From Streptomyces fumanus (lineage in GTDB: Bacteria > Actinomycetota > Actinomycetes > Streptomycetales > Streptomycetaceae), in NCBI RefSeq assembly GCF_014655295.1, contig NZ_BNBI01000027.1, forward strand, positions 1-40,507: a DNA stretch of 40,507 bases, given 5' to 3'. Position 1 is the first letter of the stretch; every line of letters starts with the position of its first letter. This document shows, one piece after another, positions 26,901 to 33,412 of this stretch. A program made the translations under genes and the position numbers. A model generated the notes under the pieces. It ran no database searches. It was not told the origin of the DNA and was given only the letters and a program-made list of their open reading frames with translations.

Positions 26901-26998
26901 CGGAGACCAAGGACCGGGCGCGCTCCGCCTGGGAGCCGGAGGAGGAGGACGTCTGGGGGACCGACGAGGGAGGCGCCCCCGCTTCCATCGGCAGATGA
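23957..26998 (+). CDS. WxG-type T7SS protein with long coiled coil and PDG beta-fibre
   Basis: A 1013-residue protein, ATG at 23957 with a GGAG site. Residues 1-150 form a beta-rich head. Residues about 175-260 are helical with a WxG turn in 'PVWRGQAAGVF', resembling the AAWKG-type proteins of Streptomyces T7SS loci. Residues about 300-405 are a further helical region. Residues about 416-742 form an uninterrupted Glu/Gln/Lys/Arg coiled coil including three 29-residue repeats. Residues about 757-855 are nine- to ten-residue 'NPDGT/YPDG' beta repeats. The C-terminus is a disordered Pro/Ser/Gly/acidic tail. There is no signal peptide or membrane helix, so export would be by T7SS (inference). The coil DNA is purine-rich and lower in GC than its neighbours. 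It could be a filamentous scaffold or spike; this is unproven. Confidence 0.88.
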   Translation: MVAPAHSTDDFWHQAITLFTGYPAPERKSLFDKLVGNDNIPLMEVEITDSSATAEDSLYEVTSNLYWRSSNSGASIEEKNIVVPFYAPMNGSQDPAPGTRVKLRQAKIRLLGSSAASSPPMGGVDSSPGDFGTYDDLALKQYSYGGGMALRQLLDEHTTAGFEWNGLQVPLGSAVDTRTFERAADAFSRAAAFFENQSKTLDSWESRLGPDNPVWRGQAAGVFRDLIHKLNKMYGSYQEDIPRVAAAGSKQGKQLMEAQRTFINAMLKLHHKWDWWQIWRGNPLRWLHDNLLDLTKQIWENNITQVKWEDEPDQAFTAPGTMVQSDHRAGATVLVTEPGFRMSHDLYGRYDDLGSWKLIGEQGIREWQNSVITDLGVPARDAIMEVQRAFGISLERVRARSEKSLADDLMADTNKKLQDEQKKKQEEQEKKQEEYLKEQEKKQAEAEKKQEEYLKQQEKERAEQEKKQELYLKEQDKKQEERERKQAEKEAEAERKQELYLQKQEKERAEQERKQEARQAEAERKQGELQAEQEKKQEAYLKQQEQQRAEQERKQEAQQAEAERKQEALRVEQEKRQEQLQAEQEQRQARQQAEQEAQQKEYAAAQNLAMANAKAEQEKERERQTRLQQEQEAKQQQLLKEQEKKQAEQQAEQETRQKEQETRQQQLLEEQKKEQADQQAKQEARQKEQETRQQQLLEEQEKEQADQQAKQEAQQKEQETRQAELEREQEEREKEFQQRLDEQTPSLGIPDFRDSETVLNPDGSLTTDFADGSFTTVDPKEHTAVTVAPDGSVDITDLPDGKTLHNPDGSRTTINPDGTVTTDYPDGRSVTINPERGLVETVYPDGTSEIAPLSPGSSLPDYRDGSTEYTSPYEDQLYDDQPGDESSLLGRANPAAADPMSPTSPMSPMLPTGTMLSGQTSGSNGERSRTVLAGGRTTPAVRTGSPMYDEVTAPGYNTATSSGMPYLPPMGGSPGAPGQGQTETKDRARSAWEPEEEDVWGTDEGGAPASIGR
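25856..26116 (+). repeat. Three 87-bp tandem repeats in the coiled coil
   Basis: Three consecutive 29-residue units begin at 25856, 25943 and 26030, with the core 'QQQLLEEQ..EQADQQAKQE'. The last two copies differ at only a few bases. They are part of the coiled-coil rod, so changes in copy number would change rod length by a fixed step. Confidence 0.9.
26224..26520 (+). repeat. PDG beta-repeat stalk
   Basis: About ten protein repeats of 9-10 residues carry (N/Y/A/L)PDG turns separated by short Thr/Val-rich strands, for example 'NPDGTVTTDYPDG'. The pattern resembles the G-box/TCP10 C-terminal domain and other single-sheet beta fibres. It directly follows the coiled coil, which suggests one continuous elongated rod. 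Confidence 0.75.
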
Positions 26999-27038
26999 CA
27001 CCTCGACGGAAACACGCGAACGACCGAAGGGCAGGACA

Positions 27039-27503
27039 TTGGACGACGAGATACTGAAGAGGCTGGCCCAGGCGAAGGCGGAGATGGAGGCCACCAAGGC
27101 CGCCGTCGCCCGAGCGGAACAGGAACTGAGACGGACCTCGGTCACCGTCGTCTCACGGGACCGCTCCGTCGAGGTCACGGTCGGGCCGCAGGGCGAGATC
27201 TCCGCGCTGCAGTTCCTGGACGGCAAGTACCGGACCATGGGCGCCCCTCACCTGGCCGCCTCCATCCTCGAAGCGGCCGGTGAGGGCCGGGCCCAGATGG
27301 CGCGCCGGGTCATGGACGCGTTCCAGCCGCTCCAGCAGCCCCTCCCCTCGCTGCCGGAGGAGTTCGCAGTCGTACCGGGAATGGAGTTCGACTGGCAGGA
27401 GGTCTTCGGATCGATGCTCGATCTCGGCGACCCGGGAGCGAAGGACCGGTCGGCCTCCGCGAAACTCCGCGACGAGATCGTGGAGGACCCGGAGCATGGC
27501 TGA
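27039..27503 (+). CDS. YbaB/EbfC-like protein in T7SS operon
   Basis: A 154-residue protein. An N-terminal helix (about residues 1-32) is followed by a beta segment 'SVEVTVGPQGEISALQF' and a helix 'LAASILEAAGEGRAQMARRV', the layout of the YbaB/EbfC nucleoid-associated fold; ESX loci of mycobacteria carry similar YbaB-like accessory proteins (EspL). A C-terminal acidic tail of about 50 residues is extra. The start is TTG at 27039, supported by AAGGGCAGGA just upstream; no ATG is suitably placed. Its 3' end overlaps the next gene by 8 nt, so the two are translationally coupled. DNA binding or a chaperone role is possible. Confidence 0.8.
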   Translation: MDDEILKRLAQAKAEMEATKAAVARAEQELRRTSVTVVSRDRSVEVTVGPQGEISALQFLDGKYRTMGAPHLAASILEAAGEGRAQMARRVMDAFQPLQQPLPSLPEEFAVVPGMEFDWQEVFGSMLDLGDPGAKDRSASAKLRDEIVEDPEHG

Positions 27504-27855
27504 TTACGGGCAGTATCGCGGTGATGTCACCGCGTTGCGCAGCGGCGCGAACCGCTTGGAGGGCATCCGTGCCGACTTCCTCGCTCTGCAGAACGACTTC
27601 TGGCAGGAGGTCAGGCAGTACGACGGCTGGTACGGGACCACCGACGAGTTCGCCACCACCACCGGTCCGCAGTACGAGAAGAACAAGGAGTCCTGCCTGT
27701 CGGTGCTGGGCACGATGGTGGACATCGTGGGGGGACTCGTCACGGCGAAGCTCAGCGAGATGCGCGCTGTCCAGCAGCCGCAGAACTACGCGATGGACGA
27801 GATCAATCTCGCCGGCCTCGACGCCGAGGGCGGCACGGACACCGGCCGCCGCTAG
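27496..27855 (+). CDS. Small WxG-type T7SS protein
   Basis: A 119-residue helical-hairpin protein, 'MADYGQYRGDVTALRSGANR', with the turn 'YDGWYGTTDEF', which contains W-Y-G. This makes it a third small WXG100-like or ESX-target-type protein in the cluster. The second half has a long amphipathic helix including 'SVLGTMVDIVGGLVTAKL'. The ATG at 27496 lies inside the end of the YbaB-like gene and has a GGAG site; a longer upstream in-frame start would overlap that gene by more than 200 bp. It is probably translated together with its neighbour and may bind it. It is the last gene of the T7SS cluster. Confidence 0.8.
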   Translation: MADYGQYRGDVTALRSGANRLEGIRADFLALQNDFWQEVRQYDGWYGTTDEFATTTGPQYEKNKESCLSVLGTMVDIVGGLVTAKLSEMRAVQQPQNYAMDEINLAGLDAEGGTDTGRR

Positions 27856-27962
27856 GTCCGGTCCGCATACGAAGTGACCACGAACGGACAGCCGACCGGT
27901 CTGTCAGGTGAGCACCACCTCGTCGCACCGTGGACCCGTCGTCAACCGGGAGAAACGAAGCG

Positions 27963-29390
27963 ATGCGCGTGCTGGTGATCGGAGCAGGCCCGACAGGACT
28001 GGCCTTGGCGGTGATGCTGGCCGGGGACGGGCACCGGGTGACCGTGCTGGAGCGGGACCCCGGGCCGCCTCCGGGCGGTCCCGAAGCCGCCTGGGCCTCC
28101 TGGCCGCGTCCCGGGGTCAGCCAGTTCCGGCACCCGCACTTCCTGCTGCCGGCGGTGTTCCGGACGCTGCGGGCGGAAGTACCGGACGTGCTCGTGGAGT
28201 TGGCGCGGATGGGGCTCCGGCCGGGCAATCTGCTGGACGGCGCGCACCGTCTCGGCGTCCTGGACGGCGCCCGCCCGGGGGACGAGCACTTCACGATGAT
28301 GGGTGTGCGCCGCCCGCTGTTCGAGACCGCCCTCGACACGGTCGCCGCCCGGACACCCGGGCTCACCGTGCGCCGGCGTACGGCGGTCACGGCACTGCTG
28401 GCCGGCCGGGAGCGGGTGCCGCGGCGGCCCCATGTCAGGGGCGTGCTCACAGCGGACGGCGAGGCCGTGCTCGCCGATCTCGTCGTCGACGCGGCCGGCC
28501 GCAACTCGCCGGTGGGCCGTATGCTGCGCGATCTGGGCGCACCGGGTCCCGTGGAGGAACGCGCGGAGTCGGGCTTCCTGGCGTACACGCGTTACTTCCG
28601 GGCCGCCGACGGGACCGAGTCCGACGTACCGCTCTGGCCCAGCAGCCACTACGAGAGCGTCTCCACCATCTCCTGCGCCGTGGACGCGGGCACCCGGTCG
28701 GTGTCGTTCGTCGTCTCCCGCCGCGACCGCTCGCTGCGGGCGCTGCACCGCGAGAAGGCGTGGGACGCGGCGCTGCGCCTGTTCCCCGCCGAGGCCCGCT
28801 GGATCCGGACGGGCCGGCCCGTCACCGGCGTCCTCGCCATGTCGGGCATGGAGAGCCGGCACCGCGACGCCGTCGTGGACGGTCTGCCGGTGGCCACCGG
28901 CGTACTGAGTGTCGGTGATGCCTGGGCGACGACCAACCCCCTGTTCGGATTGGGCATGTCGCTGGGTCTGCGGCACGCCGCGCTGCTGCGCGCCCTGCTG
29001 CGCACCGAGGACGCCGACGAGCCGCGACAGCTCGCGCTCGGCTTCGCCGAGGCCACCGAGAGGACCCTGAGTCCGGTCCGCCGGCACCTCGGGGTGTGGG
29101 ACCGCCACCGCCTGGCCGGGATCGACCATCTGTTGCGTCAGCCACCCCGCCCCTATGAACCGGGCGACGCGGCCTGGGACTTCAGAAGGACCCTGGACGT
29201 CGTGAAGCTGCGCGACCCCGAGGTCCTGCGCGCCGTCGCCGCCACCGCCGCCCTGCTGGTCACACCGGAGGCGGCGTTCGGGGACCCGGCCTTGGTCGAG
29301 CGGGTCCTCGCCCTCGGCCGGCGCACACCCGCGCCATGGGTGCCCGGGCCGTCCCGGGCGGACCTGCTGGCCGCGGTGGGGGCCGGATGA
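27963..29390 (+). CDS. FAD-dependent oxidoreductase/monooxygenase
   Basis: A 475-residue class A flavoprotein. The N-terminal Rossmann motif is 'VLVIGAGPTG' (residues 4-13) with the acidic ribose ligand in 'VLERDP'. A DG-like motif appears as 'VVDAAGRNSPVG', and the second FAD motif 'SVGDAWATTNPLFGLG' lies near residue 318. This is the layout of p-hydroxybenzoate-hydroxylase-like monooxygenases, geranylgeranyl-reductase-like enzymes and halogenase relatives; the substrate cannot be told. The ATG at 27963 has GGGAGA upstream; an ATG 33 nt earlier lacks a good site. It is coupled by ATGA overlap to the TetR gene that follows. No link to secretion is evident; it is probably an independent cassette. 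Confidence 0.85.
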   Translation: MRVLVIGAGPTGLALAVMLAGDGHRVTVLERDPGPPPGGPEAAWASWPRPGVSQFRHPHFLLPAVFRTLRAEVPDVLVELARMGLRPGNLLDGAHRLGVLDGARPGDEHFTMMGVRRPLFETALDTVAARTPGLTVRRRTAVTALLAGRERVPRRPHVRGVLTADGEAVLADLVVDAAGRNSPVGRMLRDLGAPGPVEERAESGFLAYTRYFRAADGTESDVPLWPSSHYESVSTISCAVDAGTRSVSFVVSRRDRSLRALHREKAWDAALRLFPAEARWIRTGRPVTGVLAMSGMESRHRDAVVDGLPVATGVLSVGDAWATTNPLFGLGMSLGLRHAALLRALLRTEDADEPRQLALGFAEATERTLSPVRRHLGVWDRHRLAGIDHLLRQPPRPYEPGDAAWDFRRTLDVVKLRDPEVLRAVAATAALLVTPEAAFGDPALVERVLALGRRTPAPWVPGPSRADLLAAVGAG

Positions 29391-30073
29391 GGCCCGGACC
29401 GGGGAACCGGCGCACCCGCACCACGGCCCGGCTGCTGTCGGCGGCCTTCACCGTGTTCGCCGCGAAAGGCTACGGACGGGTGTCGATCGAGGACGTCTGC
29501 GCGGCGGCCGGTTACACCCGGGGCGCCTTCTACTCGAACTTCGGCAGTCTCGGCGCGCTGTTCCACGCCCTGTACGAGGAGCGGGCGGCCGTGCTGTGCC
29601 GCCGTGTGACCGCGGTCCTCCACGAGGCCCGGACCGGAGCCGCACCTGCGATGACCGAACGGGTGTCCGAGGTGCTGCTGTCGGAGCCGAGGTGGCTGCT
29701 GCTGGAGGCGGATTTCCGGGCGTACTCGGCCCGTCGTCCCGAAGCGGCACGTGCGCATCGGGACGCGCGCCGCAGGCTGGCCGAGACGATCGCCGGCGGA
29801 CTGACCGCGCACCGCGCATCTGCCCCGGCCGGCCACGAGGAGGCGGTCCGCGCGGTCCTGGAGGCGTACGACGCGGTGACCGCGCAGTTGCTGCTGGACG
29901 GTGACGCGGAACGCGCTCGTGAGCGACTGGCGTACCTGCTGTCCGCTCTCACCGGTCGGGGCGAAGACGGCGCGGGCCGGCGGGCCGGTCCCGGCCGCGC
30001 CGGTCAGTCGCTCCCCGGGTGCGGGTCCCGCGCCGCCGGGCGCGACCGGTCGGCCGCCGCCGGATCGCCGTAG
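29387..30073 (+). CDS. TetR-family transcriptional regulator
   Basis: A 228-residue regulator. The N-terminal HTH (about residues 12-60) contains 'LLSAAFTVFAAKGYGRVSIE' and continues 'DVCAAAGYTRGAFYSNF', the TetR DNA-binding consensus. The ligand-binding part is helical and ends in a Gly/Arg/Ala-rich tail of low information. The ATG at 29387 overlaps the oxidoreductase stop as ATGA, so it is translationally coupled and likely controls that enzyme gene, responding to its substrate or product. An upstream in-frame start at 29336 is less likely. Its last 70 bp overlap the 3' end of the convergent STAND gene. Confidence 0.88.
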   Translation: MRPGPGNRRTRTTARLLSAAFTVFAAKGYGRVSIEDVCAAAGYTRGAFYSNFGSLGALFHALYEERAAVLCRRVTAVLHEARTGAAPAMTERVSEVLLSEPRWLLLEADFRAYSARRPEAARAHRDARRRLAETIAGGLTAHRASAPAGHEEAVRAVLEAYDAVTAQLLLDGDAERARERLAYLLSALTGRGEDGAGRRAGPGRAGQSLPGCGSRAAGRDRSAAAGSP

Positions 30074-32112
30074 ATCTCCTCCCGCCACAGCGCGTCGCTC
30101 AGCCGGGCGATGCCTCCGGTGAGGTGTCTGCGGTAGGTGCTGAACGGCAGCCCCAGCCGCTCGGCGACCGCCTGCTGGGTGGGAATGCCCTTGGTGAGGT
30201 ACGTCTGGGAGACCGCCCGGTAGTACTTCTCGCCGCCCCGTTCCGCCCGCAGTCCCTCGACCGCGTTCTTCAGGACGTCCGGCAGCGCGCGGCCCGTGCC
30301 CGCGGTCAGTCTGCTGCGCGTGAGCGGGTTCGCGGCCCATTCCCGCGGCCGGAAGAAGGTGCGCAGCGCCTCGCGCAGGGCGGCGTCGAACTCGGGGCGG
30401 GACAGGACGGTGAAGTCCGCGCCCCGCCGCGGTTCCTCGCCGCCCGCCTCCTCGGCGGTGCGCGGTTCGTCCCGGACGTGGGACAGCATCAGCCGGGTCT
30501 TCTCCTCGGCCCAGGCCCACACCGGCTGCACCCGCCAGTCGATGGCGAACAGCGTGTAGGTCAGACCGCCCACCCGCGGCCGCTCCGCGACGGGCTGGAG
30601 GCCGAGACTGGTCATGTACGGAGTCCAGAAGGCCCCCGCCCGTACCACGATGAACATCCACGCCACCCGGCCCTCGGTCTTCGCGACCTCGGCCAGGGTC
30701 CGCCACTGGTGGAGGTTCTCCACCGGGGAGATCTTCGGGTACTCCGGTGACGTCACCGAGAACCGGGCCACCGCCACGTGCTCGCCGTCCCGGACGGGCT
30801 GGGTGGCCCGCGCGTGGTTCCAGGCCGCCTCGGCCACTGGGTCGGGGAACTCGTTCGGCGCCTCGGTGAGCCGCAGCCAGGCGGAGAAGCCCACCGCCTC
30901 GTTCTCACGCGCGGTGCGGCACACCCGGAACGCGTCCGGCCGGCGTTCCAGCCACGCCCGCGCGAGAGCGGCCGACTCCGGGCCCTCGACCTCGGTCACC
31001 AGTTCGTGGATCCGAGGCCGGTCGGCCGGTTCGTACGGGGTCAGCCGGACCTCGCCGGCCCCCCGCCACCTGTTGAAGTCGGACATGTACCGGTCGTCGC
31101 GGTACAGGTAGAGGAAGGACCGCACGGCGGCCAGCGATCCGGTCACCGGCGAGGTGCGGATCTGTTCGAAGAGATGGCGGCTCAGACGGCCGTGCAGTTC
31201 GGCGTAGCCCTCCGGGTCGCGCCAGCGCAGGTCCTCCTCCAGGGCCTGGCGGACCACGTCGTGCGGGAAGAGCCCGTCCTGGGTCGACTCGATGAAGGGC
31301 AGGTCGCGCAGCCAGGCGAACATCGCCGCGGCGTCGTCGCCCAGGACGACCCGCAGCAGTGTCTCCGTGGTCACCTGGGCGCGGGCGCACACCTCCAGGG
31401 CCCGCCGGTGCAGCGGCGAGGGCACCTCCCCGACCAGCCGGGACAGCAGGGTGCCGACGACGTCCTGGCTGGGCTTCCAGCGGCTGGCGTCGGCGGGTTC
31501 CCGTACCGCCACGGCGGCCGCGAGAGCGAGGGCGAGCGGGTGCCCGCCGGTGAACGCCAGCAGCTCCGCCTGGCTGTGCCGGGGCACTCCACGGGCGTGC
31601 AGGAGGGCGGTGGCCTCGTCCGGGGACAGGTTGCGCAGCGCCATGGGGTACAGCAGGTCCGCCCACCCCGGGTCGGACGTCCACTCGGCATCCGGTGCCT
31701 GCCGTCCCGCGATCACCGCCACCGCGTCGCCCGGCAGCCTCGGCAGCAGCTTCTCGCGCAGCCACCCCTCCAGCCCCTGGCAGCGTTCGAAGGTGTCGAT
31801 GAGCAGGACCGTGCCGTCACCGGTGCACGCCGCCTCGGCCTCCCTCTCGAACGCCTCCGGCGTCGGCTGGACGGTCCGGCCGTCGATCTCCAGCACCGGC
31901 CGGCCGGCCATCCGCGCCTCGGCCGCGAAACGACGCAGCAGCATCGACTTGCCGATGCCTCCCGGCCCGTGCACGAAGATCACGGCAGGGGCGCCCTCGT
32001 CACCGGCCAGGGCGGCGCGGAACACCGCGAGTTCCGCCGTACGCCCCCGGAACATCCGGTCACGTCCGCGCTGCAGCCGGCTCGCCATGCCGCTGGGAAC
32101 GCTGCTGGTCAT
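30004..32112 (-). CDS. STAND-type ATPase regulator with GNAT-like and HTH regions
   Basis: A 702-residue protein. Walker A 'GPGGIGKS' (49-56) and Walker B 'VLLIDTFER' (102-110, Asp106) belong to an NTPase of the STAND/NB-ARC class, with a downstream 'GGHPLALALA' GxP-type motif near residue 190. Residues about 355-545 look like a GNAT acetyltransferase-type fold ('VRLTPYEPADRPRIHELV...', 'FWTPYMTSLGLQPV'), possibly a ligand sensor. Residues about 645-675 form an HTH ('TQQAVAERLGLPFSTYRRHL'). Such proteins switch on transcription or a response after ligand binding. The ATG at 32110-32112 has GGAAGGG upstream. It converges on the TetR gene with a 70-bp overlap. A role in controlling the giant gene or T7SS is plausible but unsupported. 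Confidence 0.82.
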   Translation of the reverse strand: MTSSVPSGMASRLQRGRDRMFRGRTAELAVFRAALAGDEGAPAVIFVHGPGGIGKSMLLRRFAAEARMAGRPVLEIDGRTVQPTPEAFEREAEAACTGDGTVLLIDTFERCQGLEGWLREKLLPRLPGDAVAVIAGRQAPDAEWTSDPGWADLLYPMALRNLSPDEATALLHARGVPRHSQAELLAFTGGHPLALALAAAVAVREPADASRWKPSQDVVGTLLSRLVGEVPSPLHRRALEVCARAQVTTETLLRVVLGDDAAAMFAWLRDLPFIESTQDGLFPHDVVRQALEEDLRWRDPEGYAELHGRLSRHLFEQIRTSPVTGSLAAVRSFLYLYRDDRYMSDFNRWRGAGEVRLTPYEPADRPRIHELVTEVEGPESAALARAWLERRPDAFRVCRTARENEAVGFSAWLRLTEAPNEFPDPVAEAAWNHARATQPVRDGEHVAVARFSVTSPEYPKISPVENLHQWRTLAEVAKTEGRVAWMFIVVRAGAFWTPYMTSLGLQPVAERPRVGGLTYTLFAIDWRVQPVWAWAEEKTRLMLSHVRDEPRTAEEAGGEEPRRGADFTVLSRPEFDAALREALRTFFRPREWAANPLTRSRLTAGTGRALPDVLKNAVEGLRAERGGEKYYRAVSQTYLTKGIPTQQAVAERLGLPFSTYRRHLTGGIARLSDALWREEIYGDPAAADRSRPAARDPHPGSD

Positions 32113-32184
32113 GTGGGAACCCTTCCGCCATCGCCGTTTCCCCCGCGGCGATCTTCCTGCTGGTCACCGGCTCATTCTCACCCA

Positions 32185-32530
32185 CTGGCCGATGTACCGG
32201 ATCCGCACCGTACGTGGCTGTCGACGGGCGGCGCGCACTCGAAGGTGCGGCTGGCACTGGAGCTGCTGACCGCCTCACCCGGCGCCGACGACCAGGCGTG
32301 GGACATGGTGGCGGAGGTGAGTGTTCACTTGAGTGGCGCGACGCTGGAGAGCGATCAGGACCCGCGGATACGGCTGACTCCGCCGGAGGCCGGCTGGTAC
32401 CGACTGCGGGCCTCGGCCCGCGGCCGGAACGCGGCCCAGGAGGACGACGCGGCAGTCGAGGTGCACCGAGTCGTCCGATTCCCCCTGGGGCGGCCGGTCC
32501 CCTCAGATTTCCCGGAACACCTGGTCCTCG
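32185..32530 (+). pseudogene. Remnant of a small actinobacterial gene
   Basis: In the 494-bp gap between the STAND gene and the T7SS-associated gene, one plus-strand frame reads 'AWDMVAEVSVHLSGATL' and 'TPPEAGWYRLRASARGR', which looks like real conserved protein and resembles small Streptomyces proteins ending in a 'GWYRxRxHARGRD' motif. It has no convincing start or ribosome binding site, and the frame runs on into the antisense of the next gene with no natural end. I read it as a gene fragment truncated at both ends. A GTG at 32245 is the only possible internal start. Confidence 0.4.
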
Positions 32531-32606
32531 CCCGCGGCATCAGAGAGGTCCGCGCGATCCGTCCCGGGACCGCCGGATCGCCGGACCGGTGGGGGCACGT
32601 CATCGC

Positions 32607-33278
32607 TCACCGGCTCCGCGTCGGGACCCGGGCGTCCTCGTCGCCGAGCGCTTCCCGCAGGTCCGAGACCGTCACGATCATGGAGACCGGCGCGGTGGGG
32701 CTGAGACAGAGCAACTGGTACGCGTCCGCCGGCAGCCGGGACAGGAGGTCGGAAGCGGACATCGTCTCGTGGTCGGGCAGTTCCACGCCGGCCAGGTCGG
32801 GCGACATGGTGAAGACCGCGACCGCCGGGCTGTCGTCGGGCGCGGTGGTGACCGCCGGCTCGCCTTCGGGTCCGAGGAGCACCACGAGCTCGGTGCGGGC
32901 CAGGAGACGGGGAACCTCCTCGACCGGTCCGGAGCCGGTGGCGGCCCGCCGGATCGCGGTGTCCAGGGCGTCGGCGGGTTCCGGCCAGCCGAGCGCCTCG
33001 GGAGAGGGCCGGTACGCCTCGTTCTCCTCCCACTCCACGATCTCGCCGGCGGCGTCCGAGCGCCACCGGCCGAGCACGGCCCACGACGGCGCCGGGTTCG
33101 CGCCCCGCCAGCTCGGATCGGTCAGATAGAACCAGTGGTCGGGGGCGGTGCGGGCGGCGATGAGGACGGCCTCGGGCGGTACCGGGATCTCGTCGCTGCC
33201 GCGGAACCCGGTGAGTTGCCCGACCGCAAGGCCGTCCACGGACTGCGTGGTTCCTGGCACCTCGCTCGGTACGGTCAT
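32607..33278 (-). CDS. Type VII secretion system-associated protein (SseB-like)
   Basis: A 223-residue soluble protein. The N-terminal half has the conserved stretch 'IPVPPEAVLIAARTAPDHWF', then 'WAVLGRWRSDAAGEIVEWEE' and 'YRPSPEALGWPEP', known to me from Streptomyces proteins named T7SS-associated. The C-terminal half ('ELVVLLGPEGEPAV...', 'LLSRLPADAYQLLCLSPTAP') looks like an SseB-type domain. The ATG at 33276-33278 has GAGGA 8 nt upstream. It is 134 nt downstream of the second giant gene in the same direction, so it may be its chaperone, immunity or export partner (inference). There is no signal peptide or membrane segment. Confidence 0.8.
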   Translation of the reverse strand: MTVPSEVPGTTQSVDGLAVGQLTGFRGSDEIPVPPEAVLIAARTAPDHWFYLTDPSWRGANPAPSWAVLGRWRSDAAGEIVEWEENEAYRPSPEALGWPEPADALDTAIRRAATGSGPVEEVPRLLARTELVVLLGPEGEPAVTTAPDDSPAVAVFTMSPDLAGVELPDHETMSASDLLSRLPADAYQLLCLSPTAPVSMIVTVSDLREALGDEDARVPTRSR

Positions 33279-33336
33279 GGCGAAGTCCTCATTTGTCGTG
33301 ATCTGTCGCGCCCGCTGCGCCGGAGGCCGGATGCCA

Positions 33337-33358
33337 GGGCGAGCCGGCCGGCTCGCCC
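33337..33358. repeat. Perfect 22-bp palindrome between the giant gene and the T7SS-associated gene
   Basis: GGGCGAGCCGG is followed at once by its exact reverse complement (33337-33358). It lies in the 134-bp gap on the minus-strand transcript. It may be a terminator hairpin without a T-run or a dimeric operator; sequence alone does not decide. Confidence 0.6.
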
Positions 33359-33412
33359 CGTGCTCTCTCCACGCGTGGCGGGCCGATCCGGTTCACTGTC
33401 GGCTCCGGCCGA

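Noticed and set aside
27856..27962. Terminator between the last T7SS gene and the oxidoreductase
   Set aside because: Only short 5-bp stems (around GACAG/CTGTC and AGGTG/CACCT) are visible, too weak to call.
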